Shown: positions 51,218 through 63,376, counted from the stretch's first letter. The stretch is 64,000 nucleotides of DNA from Diphasiastrum complanatum (GCA_029204225.1 CM055098.1:20683097-20747096); one strand, 5' to 3'. Notes: a model not told the origin generated them from the letters alone. Numbers and translations: made by a program.

Positions 51218-52225
51218 GGACGAGTTTGCTTTGTACTAGCTGAATTGCTCAGAGACAAAGGAGAACTGCGGAGGCCTGGCTCCTTACTATCGTTTCTTGT
51301 AATTAATCAAAGGGGCAGGTAGCCTTTTGTCAAATGATCAAAGAGAAGTCTTCCTTTATAGGCGACGCGAATAGGGTCAAAGCAAAGAAACTTCAAGGCT
51401 CAGTTGAATTTGCGCCCGTTAACATTGATTTCTGCAAGAGTTTGAGGTTGACTTGGATATCTGGAAGCAGTTTATTGATTGCGGTGAGGTGTGGCCACTA
51501 CCTCCATGACATGAAGCTGAAAAAGAAACTGCGTGCCACGCAATGGCAAATATATCCTATAGTGGATAATGAGCGCTTTGTGCTCATGAAATCCAATCTC
51601 CACATGTGTGCGCACACAGGTAAGCCCACCGGCAAAGCTCAAATTCTCTCTCTGTCTCTATCTAGGTAAGGGTTCTAGAAATACAGGAAATCAGGATCCC
51701 ATGATTTCTGTTGACGTTTTTGTGGGTAGAGCCCAGATTCTCCACTTTCATATCCAGAGGCAGATCCAGCAAACAAGCTACCCTACCCACTTAGCTGCAT
51801 CACCGAGTTCTGACTTTTGCTATAAACGAAATTCCACTGTACAGCATCAAAAGTTTGACTTATATCAAAAGCTGATCATTTTCCATCTATGGTGGCTCAT
51901 TGGAAAGCTGTTTTTGTGCAAAGAAAATTAAGAGAAGCATACATCCAAATGCAGAACTCGGATCCACGTGATTTGATATTTACGGGGAGCTAGAGAGAGG
52001 AAGGGAGAAAAATCAGAGGATCTTAATGGCCAATAAGACACATGAGATAGTTGGTAATGTTCACAAACAGGGGATGAGACAGAATATGGCTTTGGCTCAA
52101 TTGATGCTCGCTCTTAGGTCCTTCTTTGGCATGGGGGAATGCTTACGGAGTGCACTCCTCGCATCTAAGGAGCAGAGGGCCAAAGGGCATCCTTAAATTG
52201 GCTGCCCTTTTTTAAATTGTTTTCT
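51218..52225. other. Upstream flank of the chitinase and intergenic sequence
   Basis: No TATA box I can place with confidence. Plus-strand open frames at 51334-51931 show no domain. Confidence 0.5.
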
Positions 52226-53480
52226 TTTTCTAAATTGGCTGCCTTGGCAACACGTGTCCGGGCAGCCAAAAGATTATCCCATAAGCATATCTTTGGGATT
52301 TCTAGAGGGAGATTTCTAGGCAAACATGCTTATAATTGTGCATGTGTGGGTGCTTGGGTGTGGAATTACAGTGTTGCTCCCCCCTCCCATGCGCCACGCC
52401 CGGTGCTCGCTCATGTTGAGCCTTCAAGGCACTGCCCATGTTGTTTGGCCCCAACCCATTGTGTGGGTGCCACATGGCTTGGTGCTCGTGCCCACCAAAA
52501 ACCAGGGGCGTGGGTGATTTTCGTGGGCGGGCGCTAGGCGAAGTCGCTTATTGGCACGGGAGGGGGAGGAACGCCTGCTCCCGCGCCTATGCGACACGTG
52601 GAGAGGGCACACCCAGATGCTCAAAAATGCTTTTCGAGAGACATTGCCGCGGTTCCGGGCACCCCGGCCCGATGCCGGGCAACGCGGGTGGCGCCGGGCA
52701 GGCACAAGCCGGTGCCACTCGGACAGGCGAAGGCGTAGGTGGCGCCAGGCAGGCAAGCCGAGGCTGCCGGGCAGTTGGGACACGAATTTTCCCCCAGCAC
52801 CGGGCGTGCACATGGGAGTATTGAGTAATTTTTGTAATATATACAGAAGCTGCTCAATCCACAAGAAACTTATGGGACAAAGCTGAAGCTGCTCAGTCCA
52901 CAAGAAACTTATGGGACAAAGCTGCTCAGTCCACAAGAAACTTATGGGACAAAGCTGAGCTTGCAGGAAGGTGTGTAGGTGGCTGGCAGGGGGGCAAATA
53001 AAGGCATTGGAGCGGGCATCATCGTACCCGTCCCAATAAGAGACGAGCGGCGCTAGGGTGCGGTCCCGGGCACCCTGACGATGGCACGTGGTGTCGGGCA
53101 CTTTCACACCCGGGCTCACACATGTAAGAGAATGTGAAAGTTTTTCTATATATTCCCTCTCAGTAATCCCATAAAAATGCTTATGCGATAAATTTTGGTT
53201 GCTCGGACACGTGGCGCCCTGGCATCCCATTTAAATTTTGGTTGCCCAAACAGGGGCGTGGGTGATTTTCGTGGGCGGGCGCTAGGGTGCGGTCCCCGAC
53301 ACCCCAGCGATGGCGCCGGGCAACGACAAGGTGGGCGTCGGGCACTTTCACACTCGGGCTCACACATGTAAGAGGATGTGAAAGTTTTCCTATATATTCC
53401 CTCTCAGTAATCCCATAAAAATGCTTATGCGATAAATTTTGGTTGCCCGGACACGTGGCGCCTTGGCATCCCAATTAAAA
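52226..53480. mobile_element. GC-rich non-autonomous element with inverted ends
   Basis: 52240-52360 (GGCTGCCTTGGCAACACGTG TCCGGGCAGCC...) matches, inverted, the right end 53340-53475 (GGATGCCAAGGCGCCACGTG TCCGGGCAACC on the minus strand). The right end is present twice in tandem (about 53050-53235 and 53280-53475), sharing TCCCATAAAAATGCTTATGC and GATAAATTTTGGTTGC. The GC-rich centre holds CCGGGC-rich text and a 33-39-bp repeat x3 (CAAGAAACTTATGGGACAAA, about 52847-52955). Long open frames here, including 268 codons on the minus strand, follow from GC content and the repeats; no domain is recognised. Confidence 0.65.
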
Positions 53481-54026
53481 AAAAAAACATGTGGATGTGA
53501 TGAAGCTGGGAGAAAATGGGCAGTGCGTTGAAGATGCAGGGGCCCGTCCATGCACCCTCGGCCGCTCGCGCCTGCGAAAATCGTTTGTGTGCCAATTTTT
53601 TGCGGTGTTTGTCAGCTAGGGCATCGGGGCTACGTGGCGGCCAGCCACGGGGCCGGGGCCAAACACTAATCACACATGGCCCCGTGCTCTAAAGTCCCAG
53701 CGGACTGCATTCCAGGGGCATCTGCATGTGCTGGCCCCACTCCATCCAAGTGTGATGGATGGAGCGAAGGGAGAAAAAAAATATATCTCCCCTTGGATGG
53801 TGTGATACTTGTGCAGCAGAGGCACTCCAAGTGTCTCTTGTGTTGGCCAAATCGACCTAATGTGAGAATGGAATAAGCAATGTTTTGGAAATGTTGAATT
53901 CCAATTATTCCTTGATCTTGTCAACTTGCTAATTGTTTTTAATAGATTGCAAAGTTTAATAGTAGGAAGATTTTCAAGGCAATGCTATAAAAAATTGACG
54001 AGGCTCAAAATATGTAGGATAGTCCA
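53481..54026. other. Intergenic, no gene supported
   Basis: GC-richer to about 53870, then AT-rich. Nothing recognised. Confidence 0.5.
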
Positions 54027-54150
54027 TCACAGTGGGGTGCACTGGGTAGAGTTGTTGACTGCCACCGGAAAGGTGCAGGCTTGAATCCCGACCACTATGT
54101 AGTGACATCTAAGGAGACTAGCTCCGTAAATGGCATTGCCAAGTTGTATA
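54027..54150 (+). mobile_element. Probable tRNA-derived SINE
   Basis: A-box-like GGGGTGCACTGGGTAGAG (about 54034-54051) and, about 35 bp later, B-box-like GGCTTGAATCCCGACC (about 54079-54094) stand in tRNA-type spacing. The tail contains TTGTATATGTTGTATATAA. Target-site duplications were not found. Confidence 0.5.
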
Positions 54151-55797
54151 TGTTGTATATAACGACCACTAGTTGCTTAATATGTATGCAAATGTCAAAA
54201 TTATTTACCTTTAGAATCATAATTAGATCTTTCTTATGATTCAATATCCCATTCAATTAGATCCATCATGATATTATCTTGTTTGAAGACCAATGCGATG
54301 GCAACTAATATGATTGAGATTGTGATGAAAGGTATACATATCCTCTCTATAAAAGCCTCTTTGGAGATTAGATTTGTAATGAAGACTAAGATGACCACAT
54401 ATATGTTTGTGAAGAGATAAGTATTCATAAGGATATGATTGACATCTTAAATCCCATTAATAGATGTTTTGAATTTTTGACAAAGCTTTATATTTACAAC
54501 CATATCTTAAAAAGAGTTAGAGTATTGCTACTCGTGCTTACTGCTTATCAGCGAAAGCACAATCAGACAGAGTTTCTGTTTCTCAGAGATAACTTACAGT
54601 GTACGGTTTCCATCCGTAATTGTCTTGTGCTCATCATCATCTGATTTTGTACATGCTACATGCTGAATCAATCTACTTCTTTAATTGCGTTCAATATTAT
54701 GTCAGAATATATGCATCTTTGTGATTGTTTTAACTGATAATCTCTTATCGTCTTGTCTAATAACTCAATACTTCATTGTTTGGCTACGTAATCACTTTAG
54801 TGCTAGCGATTTCAAAGTTAGTTGCTAAAAGATTGAACGTGACTTTCGTCATTATGTATCGTTCAATATTGATAGGCGTAGTCATGCATTAGGAAAGAAG
54901 GCTTTATTCCGCTATGCTCGATAAGTCGCCACAATCTTCAACTTGTCATTATTGCCTTCCCTTTTCCCAACAGTAGTTGCTTCCATTTTGGAACACAATC
55001 CTCGTATTCCAAGGTTTTGCCATAAATTTTATATAACATTGATCCTCAAATTAGCTATGAGTGGGGATACCAACCATTCTCGTGATCGTGAAGTGATGAG
55101 TGTTTGTGGTCCACATACAATAACTGTGTATTGGGTAAAGCTTTAGCCAATTTGAATCTTTCCTTTTCTGCCAAGAAGAGACCAATGAATCAGCATCTTC
55201 AGCCACAGTTCCTAGTAAGCAGCTTGTTGTACATCCTGTAGCTAGCCTAAGTTTCTTATTCTCAGTACGAACTATAAGCTTTTTTGTGTTGGCCAACCTT
55301 AGCGGAATATCCACTAATATAGGTTCATGAGGATTGCAAGCTCAAGTTTTGAATGTTACACTTGTAGTTGACTATGGTGATTAGTCTCTAATCTTAGGAT
55401 AAGGAAACCTAGATGAGGTTAATGGACCACATGAGTTAACTAAAGGTAACGATCACCAATGGGTAGCAAAGGGCATCATCTATATGTACATGGGCCTTCA
55501 TGGGCCTCCAATGATTTGTATTGAATGATCATTCTATGTGCTTGAGAGGTTACAAAATTTTCACAATCATCCAATGCTTGGAAGAGGCTTTTGTTGGATT
55601 AGAGATGGGATAGAGCGGTATGAAAAGCCATAGAAACTGTTCAATTCGCTCGCTTCTGCCTTTCCTCTCCTCTCTCTCCTCGTTCGCTTCTGCCTCTCCT
55701 CTCCTATCTCTCCTCTCTCTCCGTTGGGACCTGCTCTCCTCTCGTTGCCCCACCCTCGCTCGTTGTTGTCTCTCCTCCCTTCTAGCTCCTGGGGCCT

Positions 55798-55798
<1 letters not shown>
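54151..55798. other. Intergenic, no gene supported
   Basis: AT-rich with short open frames and no motif. 55640-55798 is pyrimidine-rich with CTCTCCTC words leading into the CT array. Confidence 0.5.

Positions 55799-55857
<59 letters not shown>
55799..55857. repeat. (CT)n microsatellite
   Basis: About 29 CT units. A separate (AG)n of about 10 units lies at 55988-56008. Confidence 0.97.
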
Positions 55858-55860
<3 letters not shown>

Positions 55861-56008
55861 CATTCTATGTTTGTTCTGTTTGTTCTCTCTCTCCCTCATT
55901 TATTCTGTGTCTGTTCTCTATCTGTTAACTGTGCATGAATTTTCGTTGCAAAATTAGCTTCCCTACGATTTGCTATATGCACTATATGAGAGAGAGAGAG
56001 AGAGAGAG

Positions 56009-57583
56009 CTCCTTTGGGGAGGAAAATTTGAAATGTGTGTGTCAAAAGAATAAAAAAATAAATTGTATGTGTTGTTTTCTTATCATTTTTTTAAACGACG
56101 TTTTTTAGCTTTTTTCTTTGTAAAATGCGTGGCATTTTTTGTGGGCAGAGCGTGACATTTCGGCGGCACAAGGTTAATTTTTTGACGGCAACCCTCACAC
56201 TGTCTCTCTAAAATATATTTATATATAGATATAATTTATGATATATTAAGTAGATTTAAATTTAGAAATACATATACATATGTGGATATGTGACATGTGT
56301 GGACTTTCTAATTTATGAAAATAAAATAAGTAGATTTAATATTAATAAGAAACTTAATCTTTTTGTTTCTCTAGGCATTATCTAATAATATAAATGACAT
56401 CTGAAATGGGATTTCTAAATTTGGATCTATTTCAATTTCATTGATAAGGATACATAAACATATTGTTGATGTCAATTACTAACTCTAGTCCTTATCTTTC
56501 TACATGGTATTATTGAAATTGGCACTGAAGGATTGATCATGAAATAAACAAAGCTTTTTTGGAAGAAAGCTCCATGGTTCGATAGAAAGAGAGAATTCCT
56601 TGAAATAATTGTAATCGCTTTGTTTTCGTCATAAAAAGATTATTTATTGTTTTGAAATTGCCGTACTGAATCTAAAACCAAAATAGGAAATTATTTTTTC
56701 CATAGACATTTTACAAAAAATCGTTTGAAAGAACACTGAGCAAGTTTTGTAGAATATTTGAGATGTTTCCACAATGTTAGTGTTTGTTAGAAAAAGTTAG
56801 TTATTAAAGAGCCATCTTTTTGATCAAGTGTAAGATGGCAAAGAGAGGTGGCGATTTTCCTTTCAATTTTATAAACTAGGAGATTCGCCTTTCTCCCAAA
56901 CGCCAATGCAATATGAAAAATGAAATTCGAAATTGCGATCTGCAAATTGCCATGAAATATCCCAAATAGTCTACAAAGCCAGCGGACTGTTCTTTCAAAT
57001 AATAATTCCTTATTCTATATTTTTGGAATCTAAATTATGAAAATTGATTTTGTTACTTAGCGTTTGGAATTCAAATTTTCAAATTCATGGTTACAATTTA
57101 GAATCGATTATTGATTCGTTATGAGCATCAAATAATTATCAGCATGTTAGCATATGTAATTTTACATTCAATTAGACTTTCTTATGATTTATATGATTCT
57201 TTTTTCATGTTCTTGCAAATATACAAAAGCGATGTATTTCAAAAATGACTTATAACTCTACTCTGTAAATTACATGGAAAAATAAAAGATATAAATTAAA
57301 ATTGTTAATCTATTTTTCTAATTATTGTTCTATTAAAATCTTTTCCTAAATTAAAAATAGCAGATGGATGTGGTAGTCATACTAGTATTTTTAAGTTATT
57401 TATTGATCCCTCTAGAGTAGGTCCTGTCATAGGTAGGACACCAAACATGTTTCTTTAGCTATTAACCAAATCCTGAATGCTAGAATAGATGCTAAAGAAA
57501 TACCCTTCCTCATGAACTCATTTTGAATCATGATCTTATGACTCAATTTTATCCAAGTTTTGGAAATGATTAGCAAAAGTTAC
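56009..57583. other. AT-rich intergenic sequence or intron
   Basis: No exon recognised. If the exon at 57584-57998 belongs to a complete gene, this would be its first long intron, but I could not find the SNM1 nuclease-core exons in it or further left in the window. Confidence 0.45.
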
Positions 57584-57998
57584 CAGGTATCTTCTTGTAA
57601 AAAGGACAAGCTCGAGAAATCTGACCCAAGCCTATATCTGAATCTGCACCACGAACTTTGAAAACCGCACTATTGAAAGCACTTGTCTTCTGACGTTTTG
57701 AATGACTAGGAGCTTCGACAGGCTTGTTTCGCCTGAATTTGGCTACAAAATTAGAGATAGCAGCTAACTTGTTCTTTAGATTCTCAGCAGATGAATCTGT
57801 CTGTTCTTGTTCGTGATGGTCGATCGCTTGCGAGCTGCTAGGCTTCGGGCACAAAAAAGCAAACAGATCAGCCTGCACAAACTTCCCTCCCACCTGAAGC
57901 CGCTTAGATAACCCCCGTTGTCGACCTACGAGATTGGCTTCCTTGATAGCTACTTTTGAAGAGCAGGGAGAATCTATTCCAGACACAGATAACTGCAT
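57584..57998 (-). CDS. SNM1-like DNA cross-link repair nuclease, 5' exon only
   Basis: The open frame starts at 57998 and ends in CPFYKKIPG directly at a GTAACT donor (exon end 57584). CPFYKKxPG is the conserved block just before the metallo-beta-lactamase domain of plant SNM1/DNA ligase 6 proteins, and an exon boundary there is plausible. The rest is a basic, low-complexity N-terminal region typical of this family. SNM1 nucleases trim DNA ends at interstrand cross-links in the nucleus. A minus-strand acidic frame at 58099-58305 (ending GSGTDWSSLYSVNDYGKQ) may be an earlier exon; TTTGCAG near 58075 is a candidate acceptor, but a TAG interrupts the join. Downstream exons are not in the window, so this may be a truncated copy. 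Confidence 0.55.
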
Positions 57999-58663
57999 AC
58001 TTTGTGTTTGCTCTTGCCATGAGCTCAGCTTCTAAGTATCACCAGCAGTTCTTACAACACCACTATCGCCTCTGCAAATGTGAGAAAACAGTGGCGCCTC
58101 ATTGTTTGCCATAATCATTTACCGAGTAAAGAGAAGACCAGTCCGTTCCACTGCCGTAGAAAGAATCCCGGAAGCTTTGATCACTGTCACACTCATCTGC
58201 GACCCAATTTGAAGGATCAGACTCACATTCAAGATGCCAGTTCATCAGCTTCCCCTCTTTGTTTTGCATATCGACCGATTGAAAATAAAAATTTATTGTT
58301 TCCACGAAGCACGTCCACTCATCATCTGTGTCGCCTCCGATCGTTGCCTAAACGATTCACGATGCATTTATCGAAAACACTGGATCGCAAAACGAAAATA
58401 TAAAATTGTAACGGAATGACAAGGAAAAGACAAAACGTTCTGCTATAAGAGACAAAAACAGCCAGATCTCAACTGCTATCACAGATGCCTCTTGCTTTTC
58501 AAAACCTTTTCAATCAGCCTCTGCCTGTGATACATGTACGTGATGCCAGAATCAGGCATGTAGAGTAGCACAAAAAAAAAACACGAAGCCGCCAGAATCG
58601 TACATGCAGGCCAGCACAAAAACACACATTGTGAGCAGACACAGAGAAGAGAAAGACAGAGCC

Positions 58664-58665
<2 letters not shown>

Positions 58666-58715
<50 letters not shown>
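58666..58715. repeat. (AG)n microsatellite
   Basis: About 24 AG units. Confidence 0.97.
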
Positions 58716-58719
<4 letters not shown>

Positions 58720-60305
58720 TCAAATTTGGAAACTCTCATGCACATACATAACTTCCTATTTACGGACCATGAAATTATAGCCTCTGATTTCAATGCATAT
58801 CGATGCTCCATAGCATGCCATATGGCTATGCTGTTTGAGCAGATAGCACAAATTCAGGTATAGGACAAAATTGTAACAAACAGAAACCTCCTACTTTCTT
58901 GATCATTAGTTTTCAGAAGAAAACAAGCCCTATTCTGCGAAAAAATACTGAATTCTTTAACCTATTTAATATGTTCGCTATCATGGGTACAAGGTATAGT
59001 AGTAGATCATTCTCCACTAAAGAAGCTATTTATCAGTAGAGGATTAGCTACACCAGTACATTGTCAAAGTCTACCCAACATGAACTCAAGAGGATTGAGC
59101 ATGAATTGCGTCTCTAGGGTTGCTAATCAGAACAGAAATATGAGGCAGAAGACAGCATCGTTGAAGATGAAGGATACAAGTAGGACTCAAAAGTTCTGAA
59201 GGTTCTTATATCAATACAAAGCTTCAAGCTTGTTTTCTATTTTGAACTATTCTTACTCAATCACAAGGCTAGGATGCTTTGTACTGTTACGAAAAGGTTT
59301 TCTATCAAAGTTTAACTGAGCAACATTAGATTACATTATTACTGCGACATTTGTTCCAAAGTGAATCTTATTGAAATTTAAGTTCATAATTTAGAAGAAG
59401 GGTTTACTCAATCTGCTCAGAAGAGTCCGACTAAACAATTGTTTTGATAAACTGAGCTTTCAAGAGGCAATACCATAGGTGGCGGATGTAACTAAATCTA
59501 TCGAGGCATATTTTCGTGGCAGTAATATGCATGTGTGCCATCCATGCCACCCGTCAGTTTTAGAACATGGGATTGAGATATTCAGGGTTTCAGTTATCGA
59601 AGTATATTAAATTTCAGTTGGTTCGTGATCTTTTCATCACCATAGTTTAGTTAAAATAAAAATTGACATATAGGAAAGTCCGAAACATTGTTGATATTGC
59701 CATTTCTCCTTCTATGTACTCTGCTACTATGTTCAAGGTCTCACATCAGAATTTTTGTCACTTATCTGATTGCAATAAATTTTTCTAAGGTCTTTGTATT
59801 ATACTTGCTGTAATTGTCAAGTGGATCGGAGTAATAAAGTCACCTCAAATTAAACAGTTGCTAAATAGACTTGGGAGCAGCTGAGTAAACTGAGCAGAGA
59901 GGCTACTTAATTTCTAGAGCCTTTAACGGGGGCTACTTAAGAAGTGCAGAAGGTGGGGCACCAGGCAGCCGTTTCCGTCAAAGGTAACAGTTAGCAGTCA
60001 AAATGCCCCTAACTGATTTCGTGTTAGCAGCAGCTGTAGCAGCAGGTGGGGCAGCTCCTGTTAGAAATATTAAAAAAATCAAACAATAACACAGTTGAAC
60101 CCCAAAAGCAGGCAGCTTGAAGTTGGGTGAAGTGGTAAATCTGATTACAGAAATCAGAGCTTGAGTATTTACAATTATATTTTCCACATAGGTACACAAG
60201 AAAATGTGCAGAATATACAACAGTAGAACTGATGGGTGCTTCACCCCATAATCACAAACCCTGTTAAAAAAACCGAAATGATGCAAAAATCTAATCTTTA
60301 GATAA
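58716..60305. other. Intergenic, 3' flank of GUN4
   Basis: No gene recognised. The 102-codon minus frame at 59978-60286 has no domain and lies just downstream of the GUN4 stop. Confidence 0.5.
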
Positions 60306-61097
60306 CTAAAACAAGTTGAAAGCAGTGCTCCTTAAATTTAGCTCGTTTTCCCCATCTGTATCATCAAATGCTGGATGGCACAAGATTTTATCCAGGAGCT
60401 GTGTCCCCCGCAAAGCATTGGTCAGTGGAAGATGGCCCTCTGGAGTTGGATCGGCCAAATCCCACATAAATTCTAAAGGAAACGAGCGATATGTCTCATT
60501 CTTCTCATCCAAAGGACGCGTCCACCCTACCTTTCTGAAGAAAGCGGTCCAGCTTTTGTCCACAGCCTTCCAGATCCTCCGTTGTATGCTATACCCAAAT
60601 TTGTTCTTGCTGTAAGCTCGCCACAGCCTATCAATGGTCTTGAGATCAGCCACGGGAATGAACTGGACCTCGGAGAAGTAAACCCACTTGCGTTTTACTG
60701 CCCCCTCGCCGGCCAACTCGCAAAGGAGGCGCCTTGTCTCCTCATCGGCCAGTTCCCACTCCCCTGCAGCCAATCTATCACGCAGAAGTTCATAACAAAC
60801 ACCTGCTTCCGATTCCAGAGCAATCTGCACAGAATTGGAAACAGCCCCTGCTCTCATACTCATCCGTATGGCGCTGGCCTGACACTGTCTTTGGATAACG
60901 ATCTTTTCTGAGCTAGCTGCGTTGGGCATGCGCCCCGTTCTTGCACTCCATTGCAAGGTGGGTAAGCTCACCATTGATCCTGCTTGCTGTATGGGAGCTC
61001 CATAGCTGCTCACTCCAATCTCGCCCTGCTCTGGACGCACCAAGCTCATCTGTTGCCTCGGCATAATTGCATCAACTGAACACCTTGCAGCTGCCAT
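60306..61097 (-). CDS. GUN4: GUN4, chloroplast tetrapyrrole-binding regulator of Mg-chelatase
   Basis: Intact intronless frame, 263 aa, close to the usual length of land-plant GUN4. Residues 1 to about 85 are Ala/Ser/Arg/Gln-rich, as expected of a chloroplast transit peptide. The GUN4 domain (about 99-245) is well conserved: LRDRLAAGEWELADEETRRL, LCELAGEGAVKRKWVYFSEV, FIPVADLKTIDRLWRAYS, NKFGYSIQRRIW, FFRKVGW and GHLPLTNALRGTQLL. GUN4 binds protoporphyrin IX and Mg-protoporphyrin IX and stimulates the ChlH subunit of Mg-chelatase, the first step committed to chlorophyll. It also affects plastid-to-nucleus signalling. The ATG at 61097 is the only one giving a full transit peptide. The C-terminal tail (DDTDGENELNLRSTAFNLF) lies where a regulatory phospho-site occurs in some angiosperm GUN4s; I cannot confirm that here. 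Confidence 0.95.
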   Translation of the reverse strand: MAAARCSVDAIMPRQQMSLVRPEQGEIGVSSYGAPIQQAGSMVSLPTLQWSARTGRMPNAASSEKIVIQRQCQASAIRMSMRAGAVSNSVQIALESEAGVCYELLRDRLAAGEWELADEETRRLLCELAGEGAVKRKWVYFSEVQFIPVADLKTIDRLWRAYSKNKFGYSIQRRIWKAVDKSWTAFFRKVGWTRPLDEKNETYRSFPLEFMWDLADPTPEGHLPLTNALRGTQLLDKILCHPAFDDTDGENELNLRSTAFNLF

Positions 61098-61780
61098 GGC
61101 TGTAGCCTTTACTTTTCTCAGTGCTTTCGTTTTGCTGTTCTTCTCAGAGAGTCAGAATGCTGCCATCTCTCTTTGTCTCAGTTTCGTGGCTTAAATATGT
61201 TGCACATTGCATTCTAAAGCTTGAAAATACATATTACGCACCACAAATGATTCAATTAAGCATCAGAACTACCAATTTTTGCACAAGATCAAGAGCAGAG
61301 TAGAAGATAAAGTGAGGCATACTTTCCTCCAATGGGATTGAAGATGGCAAAAAGCTCACGCCCCCTCGGCTATACTCAATCCTCAATCTTCAAAGCGAGA
61401 AATTTCCCTTTTGGACCTATCCATTCTCCACACTTGTCCTTGGATTCACTTCAAACATGGGACATGAGGAACATTGCATTGCCAGCCCTTACCACAATAT
61501 GGGGGGTGGTGGTGGTTTGGTGAAAGCCCATGGTGGATTGTTGAAGGACTATCAAAATATTTTGCTTCCACCCATGGAGCCCCCACACCATCCTTGGATG
61601 AGGGCACAACTCATATTAATTATTATGTACTAAGTGTTGGGAAAGGTGAGAAAATTGCCAATCCTTATCCACGGATGGTGGTGATTTGGTGCATGATGTG
61701 TTGGAATATAATTTAACTCCTACTCCTCCCTCTCAAATGTAACCTGCAAAAAATTAAATTGTCGCTACAATCTGGTTTTT
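61098..61780. other. Promoter side of GUN4 and intergenic sequence
   Basis: No TATA box placed. GGTGGTGGTTTGGTG-type words repeat near 61504-61530 and 61675-61695. No gene. Confidence 0.45.
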
Positions 61781-62045
61781 TACTCGCATTTTTCGCACAG
61801 TCGAAAAATGAGAAAAACCCGGCACTGTGTTTTTACACTAACTTTTCTGACAGGCGACACTGTAGTTTTACAAGAGTTTTTACACAGTCGAAAAATGCGA
61901 AAAACTCGACACTGTGTTCTTACAATAAGTTTTCTGACAGGCGACACTACAGTTTTACACGGGTTTTTACATAGGCGAAAAAGACGAAAAACCCGACACT
62001 GTGTTTTTACACCGATTTTCTAACATGTGAAAAATGCGACACTTG
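61781..62045. repeat. 87-bp tandem repeat, about 3 copies
   Basis: TCGAAAAATGMGAAAAA starts at 61801 and 61888, with a variant at 61975. Each copy holds CGACACTGTGTTTTTACA and TTTTCTGACAGGCGACACT. Open frames at 61759-62023 are repeat translations. Confidence 0.92.
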
Positions 62046-62170
62046 CCCTACAAAAAGCCGAAGGTGTCCTACAGGTAAAGACAGTGTCCTACAAATCCCG
62101 AAGGTGTCTTCCAAACGCTGAAGGTGTCTTACAAATCCTGAAGGCTGCCCTCAAGTAAAGGCAAAGGCCA
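62046..62170. repeat. 25-27-bp repeat x4
   Basis: CCGAAGGTGTC(C/T)T(A/T)CAAA(T) recurs at about 62059, 62097, 62118 and 62139 with changes. It follows the 87-bp repeat directly. Confidence 0.75.
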
Positions 62171-62444
62171 AAAGGCCAAAGGGTGTCGCATTTCTAGTCT
62201 GCCAAAAATACACAGATTTTCGCTATCAGACCATAAAGCCTTCACGCTCCATCAACGAACTAATCAGGTTTACAGCTATTATCAATCTTATAATTGTAAA
62301 GTTAAGCTAGTACAAGATTCTTCAGCTGATATGTATATATACATGTAATTGAGCGAGGGCAGAGAGATGAGAGGATTATGATACGTAAGGTCAGATAGCG
62401 GAGAACGCCTTTCATCGGTAGTTGACTCCTCAGAGTTGGTGATC

Positions 62445-62445
<1 letters not shown>

Positions 62446-62530
<85 letters not shown>
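62446..62530. repeat. (AG)n microsatellite
   Basis: About 42 AG units. Confidence 0.98.
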
Positions 62531-62532
<2 letters not shown>

Positions 62533-63376
62533 TTTTTAGAACCTTTGCAAATGTCTTGAATCTGGTAGTAGGTTCACGCACTTATCAGCGCAATTGTATT
62601 GTGGACTGATCGTTGTATTTACAACTTCAATATACAGATTTGCTATTGTTCTAGACCTTAGCATTCTTGTTGAATGATAATTCTCGATCCTCTCACACAA
62701 ATATTATCAAGAAGAGAATTGTATGGCTGTCTCTGACGCCTGAATTAATTTTACATTCTCTTCATATCAGGTTATCAGTATTAGAGGATTGCATGGCTGT
62801 CTCAGACGCCTAATTGTTTTTGTAATCTTTCTTTCATAGCAGTCTATGACTCCTACACTGATAATCTGATTGCACACACAAACAACTGCTCGTAACTGCA
62901 TTCTCCAAGTAATCCACGATCCTCCTGGTTATAACTATTTGTTTTTCCTTCTAATAGAAGTGGTATCAGAGCTGATAACTATTTCCACCCATAGAGTGAT
63001 ATCAATGTCTGCTCCCACATGAGTGGTATCAGAACCAAGGTTCATTGGATTACTAGAGTCTAGGACTTATTCTAACTCTATAGAACTGTTCTTTCTATTT
63101 GTGTTTCATCTCTGCTACACGATCACTATGGAAGATTCAACCTCAGAGATCCGCTTGATCGACAAATTTAACGGAGATGACTTCCACATGTGGAAGTTCA
63201 AGATGAGGATGATCCTGATCGAGAAAGAACTGTGGGGATACGTAAATGGTTCAATACCCAAGCCGGTAGAATCTAAACTGCTTCCAGCATAGGAAGCAAA
63301 GGATGGCAAAGCACTTGCCATTGTATCCCTAAATCTGAAAGACACTCAGATTGCTCACGTGTCAAACAGTACCTCT
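62531..63376 (+). mobile_element. Ty1/copia element 5' part: presumed LTR, primer-binding site and gag start
   Basis: TGGTATCAGAGCT at 62961-62973 is the standard plant copia primer-binding site (initiator tRNA-Met). The sequence before it should be the LTR; it contains a 70-75-bp duplication (GGCTGTCTCTGACGCCT near 62730 and GGCTGTCTCAGACGCCT near 62792). Gag starts at 63128: STSEIRLIDKFNGDDFHMWK, FKMRMILIEKELWGYV, then a TAG at 63290. In the same frame it continues LAIVSLNLKDTQIAHVSN before being cut at 63376 by another LTR element. Confidence 0.8.

Noticed and set aside
52424-53230. 268-codon open frame on the minus strand
   Set aside because: It runs through a GC-rich inverted-repeat element and a 33-39-bp tandem repeat (LCPISFLWTEQ three times). 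Other frames are open too, and no domain or codon signal supports it.
59978-60286. 102-codon minus frame downstream of GUN4
   Set aside because: No domain, no start context, and it lies in the expected 3' flank of GUN4.
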